Assembly (NCBI GenBank): GCA_023212695.1
Contig: JALCCG010000014.1
Coordinates: forward strand, 62,001-126,000
Reading direction: 5' to 3'
DNA length: 64,000 nt
Origin: Sporisorium sorghi
Lineage: Eukaryota; Basidiomycota; Ustilaginomycetes; Ustilaginales; Ustilaginaceae
A program made the position numbers and the translations under genes. This document shows, in pieces, positions 9,324 through 26,628 of the stretch. Positions within the stretch are counted from its first letter, which is position 1. Each line of letters opens with the position of its first letter. Under the pieces are notes generated by a model. That model was not told the DNA's origin. It did no database searches and saw nothing but the letters and a program-made list of their open reading frames with translations.

Positions 9324-10121
9324 TTATCGTAACATGGGAGCAACCCGTTTAAGGAAATGGTTCATTAATAATGGCAAGGAAATCAGAATCGGTGGGTCAT
9401 CTAACCGGGGAACATGCAGAGTCACTTGGAGATGCCGGGTCTTCGAGTTGGATGTAACGATGATCGGTTCCCTTGAACGGGTACGCAAGGTGGTGGATTG
9501 CGGAAGCAAGAAGTCAACTGCCTGCATACCCCATGGCACAGAAGTAGCCATCAGATAATATGTGCCCGGGCTTACGTCGGTAAATCGAAATGAGCCAACA
9601 GACGGAAGCAGTGTTCCATATAGAGGAAATCCTTCTGGAATGGGCTTGGCAAATAAGCCTATCAAAATAACTCCCTGAAATGGGGCTGTTGCTTCTATCG
9701 TTCCCTCAACCGTCAAGTTGGGATTCTGAATCGGCATGGATTCTCGCCAGTCGTTCAGACTCTGCAAAGATAACAAATGCTTGTCCGCCTCCTCCATGGA
9801 GTTCCGAAACTGGGAGGGGGTTACACCCACTCTCTCGGAGAAGCGGGTCGTAAATGTACCCAGGCTTTGCTGCCCAATCTCCAGGGCGATATCCCGGATA
9901 CTGAGGTGCGTGTGCAGCAGTAAATCCTTGGCTTTCTCCAAACGAAGTGATGAGACATAATACAGGGGCGGCAGTCCGATCCGATCCTTGAATATACGAG
10001 AGAAATGATAAGGACTGTATCCAATGTAATCAGCCAGTAATGACAAGGGAAGCGGTTCATAAATATTCTTGTGAATATAAGCGATTACCTCGTCGATTTC
10101 TGAATATCGCTCAGTCATCAT
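9324..10121 (-). CDS. AraC family transcriptional regulator with a C-terminal beta-rich domain
   Basis: About 265 residues. The two helix-turn-helix units of AraC proteins are unusually placed at the N-terminus (about residues 5-105: LADYIGYSPYHFSRIFK and DIALEIGQQSLGTFTTRFSE). The C-terminal ~150 residues are a beta-rich region (GSFRFTDVSPGTYYLMATS) of unknown ligand. N-terminal AraC domains with such an appendage occur in regulators of stress or metabolism. The start at the double ATG (10121/10118) has AAGGATGG eight bases upstream. The gene is monocistronic, with no obvious target gene beside it. Confidence 0.8.
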   Translation of the reverse strand: MMTERYSEIDEVIAYIHKNIYEPLPLSLLADYIGYSPYHFSRIFKDRIGLPPLYYVSSLRLEKAKDLLLHTHLSIRDIALEIGQQSLGTFTTRFSERVGVTPSQFRNSMEEADKHLLSLQSLNDWRESMPIQNPNLTVEGTIEATAPFQGVILIGLFAKPIPEGFPLYGTLLPSVGSFRFTDVSPGTYYLMATSVPWGMQAVDFLLPQSTTLRTRSREPIIVTSNSKTRHLQVTLHVPRLDDPPILISLPLLMNHFLKRVAPMLR

Positions 10122-10261
10122 GCCCTGCACCATCCTTCATATCATGGATATTGTAAAATTGTAATTATCCTCTAATAAAGAACAAACGTTCTGATTCATA
10201 CTATCATATCCATATGGAAATTGGAAGCGTACATCTGGAAATCCACCGTGGTGAAAACAAC

Positions 10262-10287
10262 AAAAAAGCCGCGCTGTATGCGCGGCT
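10262..10287 (-). terminator. Intrinsic terminator of the Gfo/Idh/MocA operon
   Basis: Minus-strand stem AGCCGCGC/GCGCGGCT with a 5-base loop and a T6 tail, eight bases after the stop of the last gene. Confidence 0.9.
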
Positions 10288-10294
10288 AATGCCA

Positions 10295-11383
10295 CTAATC
10301 CAATTCCGGGATGTGGATATCCACTTCTTTTTTACTCTGGGAAGATCGCAGAATGCCGTCCAGGATTGCTTGATTCCGAAGCACCTGCTCTCCGGGAATC
10401 GGTGCTGGCTTGCCTTCGCGCACGGCGCTTACGAAATCTTTGATTTTTTCTTCGAATACGTTAAGCTGATGGCTGATCAACGGAATTGCACTTTCGGTAT
10501 GATGCCCTTGAATGTCATGGAATAAGGAGATTGAGCCTACTTTCCCATCCCATACGCCACTCCACGGCCCTGATCCAGCCGGCGTAATCTTCATGCCCGC
10601 ATCCGTTCCAAGGAACATGGTTGCTCCCAAGGTATCCATATGCATAGCCCAGGACGTCTTAAAATTCAATACGATGTCGCCTTCGAACCGAATGATGGCA
10701 ACGCCGAAGTCCTCCACGTTAAACGCACCGGATTCCGCGTGGTATTTCGGATTCGTTCCGAAATGATTAGACGTATAGGCCGATACCGTTAACGGCTTCG
10801 GATATCCAAGCGCGTTCAATGCCATATCCAAGGAATAGCAACCGATGTCCGCCATGGCACCTGCTCCGGCAATTTCCTGACGGATAAAGGTTCCACCCGG
10901 CATCCCGCGGCGGCGGCCGCCTCCGGTCTCCACATAATAAACCTTGCCGAGCTCGCCATTCTGGATCAGATTCTTAATGATTCCCATGTTCGGGTCATAA
11001 CGCGGTTGAAAGCCCACATTGAGTATATTCCCGGTCTTCTTCGAGATTTGGACCATCTCGATAGCTTCATCCAAGGTGACCGACATCGGTTTCTCAAGCA
11101 TGACATGTTTGCCCGCTGAGAGCGCATCGATCGTTGTTCTGTGATGAGCAACATTTGGCGTACAGATACTCACACCATCCAAATCCAGATCAAGGAGCCT
11201 GCGGTGATCGTCAAATCCGATTGCCCCCTGCAGTCCCCAGCGCTCAATGAACTGATCTGCTCTTCCTGGTAAAATATCCGCTACAGCGACAATCTGTACG
11301 TCTTCGATTTGTTTGTAGTACTTTGCATGCTCTCCTGCAATGCCACCGCTTCCAATAATTCCAATTCGAATGGTTTTGCTCAT
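10295..11383 (-). CDS. Gfo/Idh/MocA family NAD(P)-dependent oxidoreductase
   Basis: 362 residues. The N-terminal Rossmann fold has GIIGSGGIAGEH (residues 8-19), and the catalytic EKP motif is at 97-99. The C-terminal alpha/beta domain carries the DIGCYSLDMALNALG segment, which includes the usual catalytic-region aspartate. Members oxidise or reduce sugars, inositols and related polyols. It is the last gene of an operon with an AraC regulator (14 bases upstream) and a second dehydrogenase. This points to catabolism of a carbohydrate sensed by that regulator. The exact substrate is not determinable. Confidence 0.88.
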   Translation of the reverse strand: MSKTIRIGIIGSGGIAGEHAKYYKQIEDVQIVAVADILPGRADQFIERWGLQGAIGFDDHRRLLDLDLDGVSICTPNVAHHRTTIDALSAGKHVMLEKPMSVTLDEAIEMVQISKKTGNILNVGFQPRYDPNMGIIKNLIQNGELGKVYYVETGGGRRRGMPGGTFIRQEIAGAGAMADIGCYSLDMALNALGYPKPLTVSAYTSNHFGTNPKYHAESGAFNVEDFGVAIIRFEGDIVLNFKTSWAMHMDTLGATMFLGTDAGMKITPAGSGPWSGVWDGKVGSISLFHDIQGHHTESAIPLISHQLNVFEEKIKDFVSAVREGKPAPIPGEQVLRNQAILDGILRSSQSKKEVDIHIPELD

Positions 11384-11397
11384 ATGTGATACTCCCC

Positions 11398-12348
11398 CTA
11401 CAATTTCACATTCATTGCCCGATATGTTGTTGGTGTATAACCGTATCTCTTTCGAAACACGGTATGCAAATAACTGCCGCTCGAGAAGCCTTCGTGAATC
11501 GCGATTTTATCGATAGACCAATTGGTATCGATTAATTTCCGGCACACCGCTTCTAAACGGACGTGTTCAAGAATTTCACTGAAGGATTGCCCAGCCGCTT
11601 GCTCCTTGAATATCCGCTGCAACTGCCTGGAACTGATATGCAATTTCTCCGCGACATCATCCAGAACGACTTCACCCGACGAATTCGCATGGATATACTC
11701 GAGTGCCAATTGATAGCGGTAAGCCTTCATGTCTCGTGAAGGCAACTCCGCTTCGGATGGCTCGGATTCATACGCGCGCACGGCACGCAGCAGTATCTGA
11801 ATAATGCACTGCTTGATCGTTGTGTACAGACCCGGATATTTTTCCTGAGAAGCTTGATAAGCCTCCAGAAAATAAGGCATCGCCCGATGGATATCCATCG
11901 ACGGCTTCAGCGGCAGCCCCCTGAGCTTTTCCATGCAGTCGTCAGCCTCCGCCATCTCCCAAGGATCCGCAGCCGGCCATAACAGACGATCCGGATCATC
12001 GGGCGTTACGTCATGCGGAATAATGTCCACATGCAGACATAATTCGTCCATGGGCTCTGCTGCGTCCGCTTCCTGATAATGGAGAACATTCGGACCCGTT
12101 AAATAAAACATTCCTTCCCTCAAGGCATAGGGATTCTCTTCCATAATAACGGTCCCTTTGCCACGAGGTATGAAATGAAACTCATATTCAGCATGTTTAT
12201 GGAAGGACACAATCTTCCCCGGAGGGAAGGTGGTGAGATGAAATCGAAGAACCCGGATCTCATAACGCCCCCAATAGACCCTCAGATCAAGTCTCTCCAA
12301 GGCATCCTGCCGATCTTTCATCAACTCATATGGAAAATGATTATTCAT
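11398..12348 (-). CDS. AraC family regulator with N-terminal cupin domain
   Basis: 316 residues. The N-terminal cupin-like sensor (about residues 25-110: FHKHAEYEFHFIPRGKGTV) is followed by a linker and a C-terminal AraC DNA-binding domain (about 215-312: LDDVAEKLHISSRQLQRIFK, KIAIHEGFSSGSYLHTVFRK). Cupin-AraC proteins usually bind a sugar and activate the adjacent catabolic operon. It sits between two Gfo/Idh/MocA genes with gaps of 22 and 14 bases, so it is probably autoregulated. Candidate half-sites occur upstream of the operon at 13392-13480. Confidence 0.88.
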   Translation of the reverse strand: MNNHFPYELMKDRQDALERLDLRVYWGRYEIRVLRFHLTTFPPGKIVSFHKHAEYEFHFIPRGKGTVIMEENPYALREGMFYLTGPNVLHYQEADAAEPMDELCLHVDIIPHDVTPDDPDRLLWPAADPWEMAEADDCMEKLRGLPLKPSMDIHRAMPYFLEAYQASQEKYPGLYTTIKQCIIQILLRAVRAYESEPSEAELPSRDMKAYRYQLALEYIHANSSGEVVLDDVAEKLHISSRQLQRIFKEQAAGQSFSEILEHVRLEAVCRKLIDTNWSIDKIAIHEGFSSGSYLHTVFRKRYGYTPTTYRAMNVKL

Positions 12349-12370
12349 GCTGATACATCACCCTTGTAAC

Positions 12371-13369
12371 TTAAGCTTGCAGTTCATCCAAACGAATCGC
12401 ACGATGTTCTTTGGCCGAACGGTTGGAAGCCTCCATCAATTTCGTTAATTCAACCGCATATGCGATATTTTCCTCTGCAACGGTATTTTCCTGAATATGA
12501 GAGATCCACTGTTCAAAAGCACTGGCACGATTTGCTGGTACTGGCAGTTCAACCCACGCTTCCTTGTATTCTTCTTTCTTCGTTGAACGGATAAGAAGTT
12601 TACTGTCTGGCGTACCATAGAGAATCGTTCCGTCTGTACCGTGAATCTCTATCGTAAACGGCGAGAAGTTATTAACAAAACCGGCCTCCACAATACCAAC
12701 AGCACCCGTAGCTGTAGATAATGTAGCAACGGCGTTATCTTCGACCTCTTTACCCGTTATGTAGCCAAAATTCGCATGAACATCGACCGCTTCTTCTCCC
12801 AGGAACAGGCGTGTCAAATACATAGGATGGCAACCCAGATCAATAAGGGCTCCTCCACGAGTTTCCTCCAGACCGTAGAAATGCTCAGGCAGCCAGCCTG
12901 CCGTTGCGCCGTTATGAGACAAGCGGACTCGAACGAGTGTTACGGTACCCAGTAGTCCCTCTTGCAACAATTCACGAATCGCCAGGGTGTAACCATCATT
13001 CAAGCGGGGGAGTGATACCGTTAATTTGACTTGATTCTCGATTACCGCATTCACAATATCATTGACCTCTTGAAGGGTAGCGGCCACTACTTTCTCCGTA
13101 AAAATGTGCTTGCCGGCTGCCGCAGCTTTCAGCATCACTTCTCTATGCATGGATGTTGGTGCATCCACGATGACAGCATCGATATCGCTTTGCAGCATTT
13201 CATCCAAGGATTCAAAAAAGGGCACTCCTTGCTGCTCCGCAGCTTTTTTACCGCGTTCCGGATTCTCATCCCATACGGCTACGATTTGTGCATCCGGATG
13301 CTCCTGCGCCTGTTTTGTGTAATCCCATGCGTGCACATGCCAATAACTAATTTTTCCGATTCTAATCAT
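12371..13369 (-). CDS. Gfo/Idh/MocA family oxidoreductase, first gene of operon
   Basis: 332 residues from the ATG at 13369 (GAGGTG six bases upstream). The Rossmann N-terminus is divergent (RIGKISYWHVHAWDYTKQA), and the catalytic lysine motif reads EKV instead of EKP. The C-terminal domain has the usual LIDLGCHPMYLTRLFLG helix. Lack of the classical GxGxxG and the EKV variant place it in the less common subgroup of the family. It still looks intact. Operon partners are an AraC/cupin regulator and a second dehydrogenase, suggesting a two-step polyol or sugar conversion. Confidence 0.85.
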   Translation of the reverse strand: MIRIGKISYWHVHAWDYTKQAQEHPDAQIVAVWDENPERGKKAAEQQGVPFFESLDEMLQSDIDAVIVDAPTSMHREVMLKAAAAGKHIFTEKVVAATLQEVNDIVNAVIENQVKLTVSLPRLNDGYTLAIRELLQEGLLGTVTLVRVRLSHNGATAGWLPEHFYGLEETRGGALIDLGCHPMYLTRLFLGEEAVDVHANFGYITGKEVEDNAVATLSTATGAVGIVEAGFVNNFSPFTIEIHGTDGTILYGTPDSKLLIRSTKKEEYKEAWVELPVPANRASAFEQWISHIQENTVAEENIAYAVELTKLMEASNRSAKEHRAIRLDELQA

Positions 13370-13391
13370 TATGGTCACCTCAGTATCTAAT

Positions 13392-13480
13392 ATTAAGACA
13401 TCATGCCATTAATCTAACACATGAATTCGCCGATTCACAGTGTAAAATTACGACAGTGCAATTTAATATTGCGACATCAT
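13392..13480 (-). promoter_or_regulatory. Three direct half-sites upstream of the AraC-dehydrogenase operon
   Basis: On the minus strand ATGATGTCGCAAT (13480-13468), GCACTGTCGTAAT (13459-13447) and ATGATGTCTTAAT (13404-13392) share the core TGTCNNAAT in the same orientation. The first two are exactly 21 bases apart, two helical turns, as in AraC I1-I2 type sites. The third lies 55 bases further, close to the first gene's ribosome binding site. Confidence 0.5.
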
Positions 13481-13485
13481 CACAT

Positions 13486-13511
13486 ACAAAAACTCCGCCA
13501 TAAGACGGAGT
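13486..13511 (-). terminator. Intrinsic terminator of the YfiT/DinB-type gene
   Basis: ACTCCG/CGGAGT stem around a short loop with a T5 tail on the minus strand, about 17 bases after the stop. Confidence 0.8.
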
Positions 13512-13527
13512 AATATGTATTGTCACG

Positions 13528-14052
13528 CTATATTTTGAACCGTTCTCTTGCAGAAGTAATATGTGCTATGTGATGGTTCCCATGCCATGCATACATGGCC
13601 GTGGCGTATTCAAGATGAGTCGTTCGCTGGTTCTCGGGATGATAGAACGTTCTTAGAAAGTCTTCATGGTCCATACTGTTTAATAAAGCGACCCATCTGG
13701 TATGTATGCCTTCAATCATGGCCAAAGATACTTCAGCAGCCACCGTCTTGGAATCCGGAAGCGCTGCCCACAGCTGCTCGTCATACGGTTTGATGGTTGG
13801 ATTGTCTTCTGTTAAAGCGAGTTTAAACCTCATATAGGAGTTCATATGACTGTCTGCAAGATGATGAACGACCTGACGTATGGTCCACCCACCCTCACGA
13901 TAGGCCAAGTTAAGCTGTTCCTCAGACAAACCCTGGACGGCTGCCCGCAGTTTCCCAGGCATCCCCTCAATCTCTTGAATCCAGTGATCCCTATGTTCCG
14001 GTGACGACTGTCCCTCCCATTCAAATTGCCCTATGGGATATCTCATATCCAT
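13528..14052 (-). CDS. YfiT/BstA-family DinB-like metal-dependent transferase
   Basis: 174 residues from the ATG at 14052, preceded by GGAG eight bases upstream. The longer open frame lacks conserved residues and a ribosome binding site. The four-helix DinB fold shows the three metal-ligand histidines expected of YfiT proteins: VVHHLADSH near residue 70 and MYAWHGNHHIAHI near the C-terminus. N-terminal RYPIGQFEWEG is typical of YfiT. Related enzymes conjugate bacillithiol to electrophiles, which fits the bshB2 gene in the same window. The substrate is unknown. Confidence 0.85.
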   Translation of the reverse strand: MDMRYPIGQFEWEGQSSPEHRDHWIQEIEGMPGKLRAAVQGLSEEQLNLAYREGGWTIRQVVHHLADSHMNSYMRFKLALTEDNPTIKPYDEQLWAALPDSKTVAAEVSLAMIEGIHTRWVALLNSMDHEDFLRTFYHPENQRTTHLEYATAMYAWHGNHHIAHITSARERFKI

Positions 14053-14298
14053 GTTTCTCACTCCGATCTGTATGCTATCATTCCTTATCGTATGAATTGA
14101 TAAGAACTTCTTCTCTCTTAATAGAAGATGTTGTATAAACTGCACAATCAGCTGATGAGCAGGAAAATATATTTACATAATATAATTTTCCAAGAGCATT
14201 TGCTATGCCCATCCTCAATATTTTTTTCGGCTTTTTTGGCTCACATCTGGCTGAGAATGATCATGGCTTGAGTCCCCTAACCTCAAGAAGGGAGAGCA

Positions 14299-14322
14299 GG
14301 CAGCATTCTTGCGAATGCAGCC
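14299..14322 (-). terminator. Weak hairpin after the collagen-like gene
   Basis: A 10-bp stem with one mismatch and a GCAA tetraloop on the minus strand, 24 bases after the stop. There is no T tract, so termination here is uncertain. The remaining bases between 14053 and 14345 show nothing else. Confidence 0.35.
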
Positions 14323-14345
14323 GCCATCCACCGTTCTCTATTTTG

Positions 14346-22844
<8,499 letters not shown>

Positions 22845-22850
22845 CTAATT

Positions 22851-22888
22851 TCACCTCCTCGTTTTCGACTCGGTTGCTTTAGTATATG
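22851..22888 (-). promoter_or_regulatory. Sigma-K type -10 element and strong ribosome binding site of the collagen-like gene
   Basis: On the minus strand CATATACTA (22888-22880) matches the sigma-K -10 consensus CATANNNTA at every fixed position. No clear AC -35 is seen at the expected distance. About 20 bases downstream is AGGAGGTGA (22859-22851), followed by the in-frame CTG at 22844. Late mother-cell transcription fits a spore-surface product. Confidence 0.6.
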
Positions 22889-22941
22889 AGAATTAACGCC
22901 TACCCTTGAATGATTAATAAGATTTAGCGTGATCATCAAGC

Positions 22942-22973
22942 AAAAAAAGTCCCCCGGCTGTTTCCCGGCGGAC
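22942..22973 (-). terminator. Intrinsic terminator of the aldo/keto reductase gene
   Basis: Stem 22973-22965 with 22957-22949 (one mismatch) and a T7 tail on the minus strand. Confidence 0.85.
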
Positions 22974-22998
22974 CTGTTTCTTCAACACCAAATGCCAT

Positions 22999-23979
22999 TC
23001 ATGACAAGCCTAGTATTCCTTCAACTTCATTTATCTGCGCCTCCGACAAAGGTCCAAAAGCAGATGCCCCGATCAATTCCTCCACCTGCTCCCTGGTTTT
23101 AAAACCTGGGATCGGGATCGTCACATGACTTCTCCCCCAAATCCATGCAAGCGCCCCTTGAACTAAAGTTCGATTTCCGCTCGTTAAGACCTCTCTGACT
23201 GGCTCAAGCTTTTCGAGGTACGAAGGCACCGCCTTACCATTCTTAAAATAGGTGACCCATTCATGACGGCTTCCCCTTACATCCTGATCACTGAATCTGG
23301 AATCATGATTGAATTTTCCGCTCAATAGGCCCATAGCCAGAGGAGTATTATTAATGCTGGCTAGACCGTAACGTTCACATAAAGAGAGCATTTCCTTATC
23401 ATCACTAAGCACATTCAATACGTGCTGTATGGCAGCTGCTTCCGATTTTTGAGCGAAGATTTGAGCATTGGCTACATCCCATGTGCTCCAGCCATATGTA
23501 CGGATCAGCCCTTCTTGACGAAGACCATTCAAACTATCGATCACTGTATCGATTTCATCTAAACTTAAACCACCTACATGAATTTGGTACATGTCAACAT
23601 AATCCGTTTGAAGACGTCTCAGGGACCTCTCACACGCATGACGAACATATTCTGGTGTTACATCGTGACGAGTGAATGCTTCCTTGGTTGACTCGTTATA
23701 GGTATATCCGAATTTGGTAGCAATGACCGCTTCGTGTCGTCTTCCCCTCAACGCACGACCAAGCACCACTTCGCTATGCCCTGTTCCATATACATCCGCA
23801 GTATCAAAAAAGTTTACACCTCTTTCTAACGCTGCATGAATCCCTGCAATCGATTCAGACTCATCGACCTCTCCCCATCCGTCCGGCAAGCCATCTAACG
23901 TAAATTCCCCACCGATTGCCCAACATCCCAACACAAGCGGACTTACGGATATTTCCGATCAGCCTAACATTCTGTTCAT
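22999..23979 (-). pseudogene. Aldo/keto reductase interrupted by an in-frame TGA at codon 7
   Basis: The body is a typical ~320-residue aldo/keto reductase: LGCWAIGG at the N-terminus, catalytic D-Y-K set in FFDTADVYG and ATKFGYTY, and IHVGG. The natural start is the ATG at 23979, with GGGAGG six bases upstream. The reading then meets TGA at 23961-23959 after MNRMLG and continues in the same frame as SEISVSPLVLGCWAIGG, exactly how the family begins. A single CGA-to-TGA change explains it. Restart at the GTG at 23934 would remove the first beta strand. The gene faces away from the MocR remnant, which probably once regulated it. Confidence 0.7.
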
Positions 23980-24089
23980 GTCATTCCTCCCTTTTCGGAT
24001 CACTTCAACATCATTATAATAAGGACAATGGTTTATGATTAGATCCAATATTCGCTGTTATACAGGAACCAATTTAGAAGAGGAAAATC

Positions 24090-25305
24090 GTGTACGGCAT
24101 TTATGTAGACCGTGAATCTAAGGTACCGGTGACCCGTCAGATATGCCAGCAGTTGCGAATGATCATCGAATCGGGACAGCTGTCGGCCGGAACCAGACTG
24201 CTTCCAACTCGCGTTTTGGCTAAGGAATGGGGAATTGCGCGCAATGTTGTCATCGAGGTATATGAGCAGCTGACAGCCGAAGGATATCTGGATGGTCGGG
24301 CAGGATCTGGCACCTATGTGGCCGAAGGAATCTTTCCCTCTTCCGATTCGCGTATTCCCACAATTTCCAGCGGAGCGGCAGTCCAACCACAGCCTAAACC
24401 TGAGCGTGAACAAATCATTGATTTTGCGACAGGAGTTCCTGACCAAAAATGGTTCCCTAGGCAGGTCTGGGCGAAATACTTGAAAGAAGCAGCAGAAGGC
24501 ACGTTGTCTGAAGAACATAATTACGGCCATGTCCAAGGCGATTTAACGCTTCGGTCCGCGATATGCGAATATGTATACCGTTTCAAGGGCATTCAATGCA
24601 CAGCCGAACAAATGATGATTGTTTCGGGTGCTTCCGAAGGTTTTTTTCTCCTGGCCAAATCATTCGCTCCAAAATTTCATTCCTTGTACATAGAAGATCC
24701 AACAATCGATTTTACACAAGAGATTTTTAAGCTGATGGACTATCGTCTTGTCCCTGTTGAAGTCGATCTCAACGGAATGCGTATCGACTCCCTTTCGAGT
24801 ATCACTCCGGCTCATCTTGTTTTATTAGGATCGGATTTATGATTGTTCCGCCGATTCTAATCGATACCATTGCCGAAGTGAAAGATAAACTGAATTTGCA
24901 CACACCCTTTATCATTCAAAAGGCATTAAGTCAGTACATTCTGGATGGCCAACTGGAACGACATATCCATAAGATGAAAAAAGTGTATAAGAAACGCCGG
25001 AATTTCATGACAGAACGGCTTCAGCACTTATTCGGAAATGATATTTCCATTCTGGGCGATGAGGCACAGGCATGCATCTTCAGATCTCTTTTCATCCGAA
25101 AGCGTACGCTCTTCTTCCTTGGAATGATACGGTTGCATACGGCTTCCAGGCTGAAACGATTTCGGAATACAGGATTGCCAAGCCGAACCCCTCCACTCCA
25201 ACCGGTATTGTATTAGGGTACGGGAACCTCACGACAGAAGAGATTGAGGAAGGACTGGGCAGAATTTATCAGTATGCTTCTCAGGCAGGGATACATCGTG
25301 AATGA
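24090..25305 (+). pseudogene. MocR/GntR-type regulator with internal deletion and frameshift
   Basis: From the GTG at 24090 the first ~245 residues are a normal MocR protein: a GntR winged helix (RQICQQLRMIIESGQL, GSGTYVAEG) and the beginning of the aminotransferase-like domain (DFATGVPDQKWFP, NYGHVQGDLTLRSAI). At about 24835 the sequence jumps to the family's later region (IVPPILIDTIAEV), losing some 100 codons including the PLP-binding lysine motif, and shifts frame. A second frameshift follows near 25070, after which the C-terminal part (HLQISFHPKAY, GYGNLTTEEIEEGL) is readable in a third frame. The protein cannot work as a PLP sensor, though the DNA-binding part may still be made. Confidence 0.85.
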
Positions 25306-25468
25306 ATACTTCTACAACAAAACAAAACGGCCTGTCCGCTTATTGCGAGCCGAGCCGTTTCATTGGAATACTTCTATATTCTTCTACGAGCTGCATTTCA
25401 ACTTCCTGATCCGATCAATTACGCAGCGTCCGAAACGCATTCAGGATTAAACCTAGCTTCTCTATCGA

Positions 25469-25825
25469 TTACGACTCTTCATAAAAAATGATTTTATTAC
25501 CGAATGGATCAATGACACACAGCTCTTTACTGTTCCAAGGCGCGATCTCGATGCCAGGTCTGGAGTATGGATAATTTTTCTGGATCAGTTGTTCATGAAA
25601 ATTCTCAATCCCTACCAGGTCCACCCGAATGGCTGCGCCGGGTGAGCAGTCTCCATAATGCTCCGTCAAATGGATTTTTAACGAATCCCTGGATATCTGC
25701 ATGTACAGCGGTGCGGAATCATCAAAGCGATTTTCCCAATCCAAGCTGAATCCAAGATATTGAATATAAAATTCTTTCGCCTTCGTTTCATCGAATACTC
25801 TGAATAAAGGTATGATTTCGCTCAT
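25469..25825 (-). CDS. Glyoxalase/bleomycin-resistance superfamily protein
   Basis: 118 residues from the ATG at 25825 (GGGAGG seven bases upstream). It has the paired beta-alpha-beta-beta-beta modules of the VOC superfamily: FRVFDETKAKEFYIQYLGF at the start and ELCVIDPFGNKIIFYEE at the end. The DPxGN turn is typical of bleomycin-resistance-like members, which bind rather than cleave their ligand; other relatives are enzymes. No metal-ligand set is certain. It is monocistronic. Confidence 0.85.
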   Translation of the reverse strand: MSEIIPLFRVFDETKAKEFYIQYLGFSLDWENRFDDSAPLYMQISRDSLKIHLTEHYGDCSPGAAIRVDLVGIENFHEQLIQKNYPYSRPGIEIAPWNSKELCVIDPFGNKIIFYEES

Positions 25826-25975
25826 AACTCTCCCTCCCATGTCCTGTTAATTCTATTCAATCACTTACCTAAATCTCTTTAAACGCATTATGTATGTGTG
25901 CAGCTACCCTGTAAGCAGCGGCTGCAAGGGCATTCAAAACTGCAGACCTTTTATTTAATATGCAAATCATGCAAT

Positions 25976-26611
25976 TCATTCATTTCTGGTGGCATTGGAG
26001 AGCTTTTTGGCTTTCTCATGTTTAACGCGATTCCACACAAGCAGGATAAGAAAGGAACAAGCCAGACAGATAAAGATTACCTTTAGATAATGTTCGACCA
26101 CATTCAGAATATACTGCCACTGCTCGCCAAAGATATAACCTATGCTGAAGAAGGATATTACCCACGCTGCAACCCCCGTGTATCCATAGATCCATACCGT
26201 CCGGTAAGGTACTCGAATCATGCCGATAAAGTACCCGATGAATTGCCTCACCCCGGGGATGAAAAAACAAATAATGAGCAGCTTATTTCCATACTTGTTG
26301 TAATACACCTGTGTTTTCTCCACAAGGGATGGCTTAATGAAGAGCCATTTTCCATAGCGTTCTATGAGCGGCATCCCCAGCTTATATCCAAGGATATAGG
26401 TAATGGTTAACCCTATGGCTGCCCCTATAAAAGCTGATCCAAATGCAGGGACCATCTCCATGATCCCCTTATAGGTCAGGAACCCGGTGTAGGTTAAGGT
26501 GCTGTTTCCAGGAGGAATTGGAAGAGCAATAAAATCAAGGGGCAGCCCAATCAATAACACCAAATAACCATATTGTTCAAATAACTGCTCAACCAATTCA
26601 AACAAATTCAT
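25976..26611 (-). CDS. DedA family (VTT domain) membrane protein
   Basis: 211 residues with about five hydrophobic segments. The family signatures are present: a proline-rich re-entrant loop (PLDFIALPIPPGNSTL, about residues 24-40) and the FFIPGVRQFIGYFIGMIR region (about 130-146) with its essential arginines. DedA proteins flip undecaprenyl phosphate or phospholipids across the membrane. It is the last gene of an operon, 17 bases after a glycolipid-type glycosyltransferase, with AAGGAG seven bases before the ATG. Confidence 0.88.
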   Translation of the reverse strand: MNLFELVEQLFEQYGYLVLLIGLPLDFIALPIPPGNSTLTYTGFLTYKGIMEMVPAFGSAFIGAAIGLTITYILGYKLGMPLIERYGKWLFIKPSLVEKTQVYYNKYGNKLLIICFFIPGVRQFIGYFIGMIRVPYRTVWIYGYTGVAAWVISFFSIGYIFGEQWQYILNVVEHYLKVIFICLACSFLILLVWNRVKHEKAKKLSNATRNE

Positions 26612-26628
26612 GGATAAACTCCTTCATC

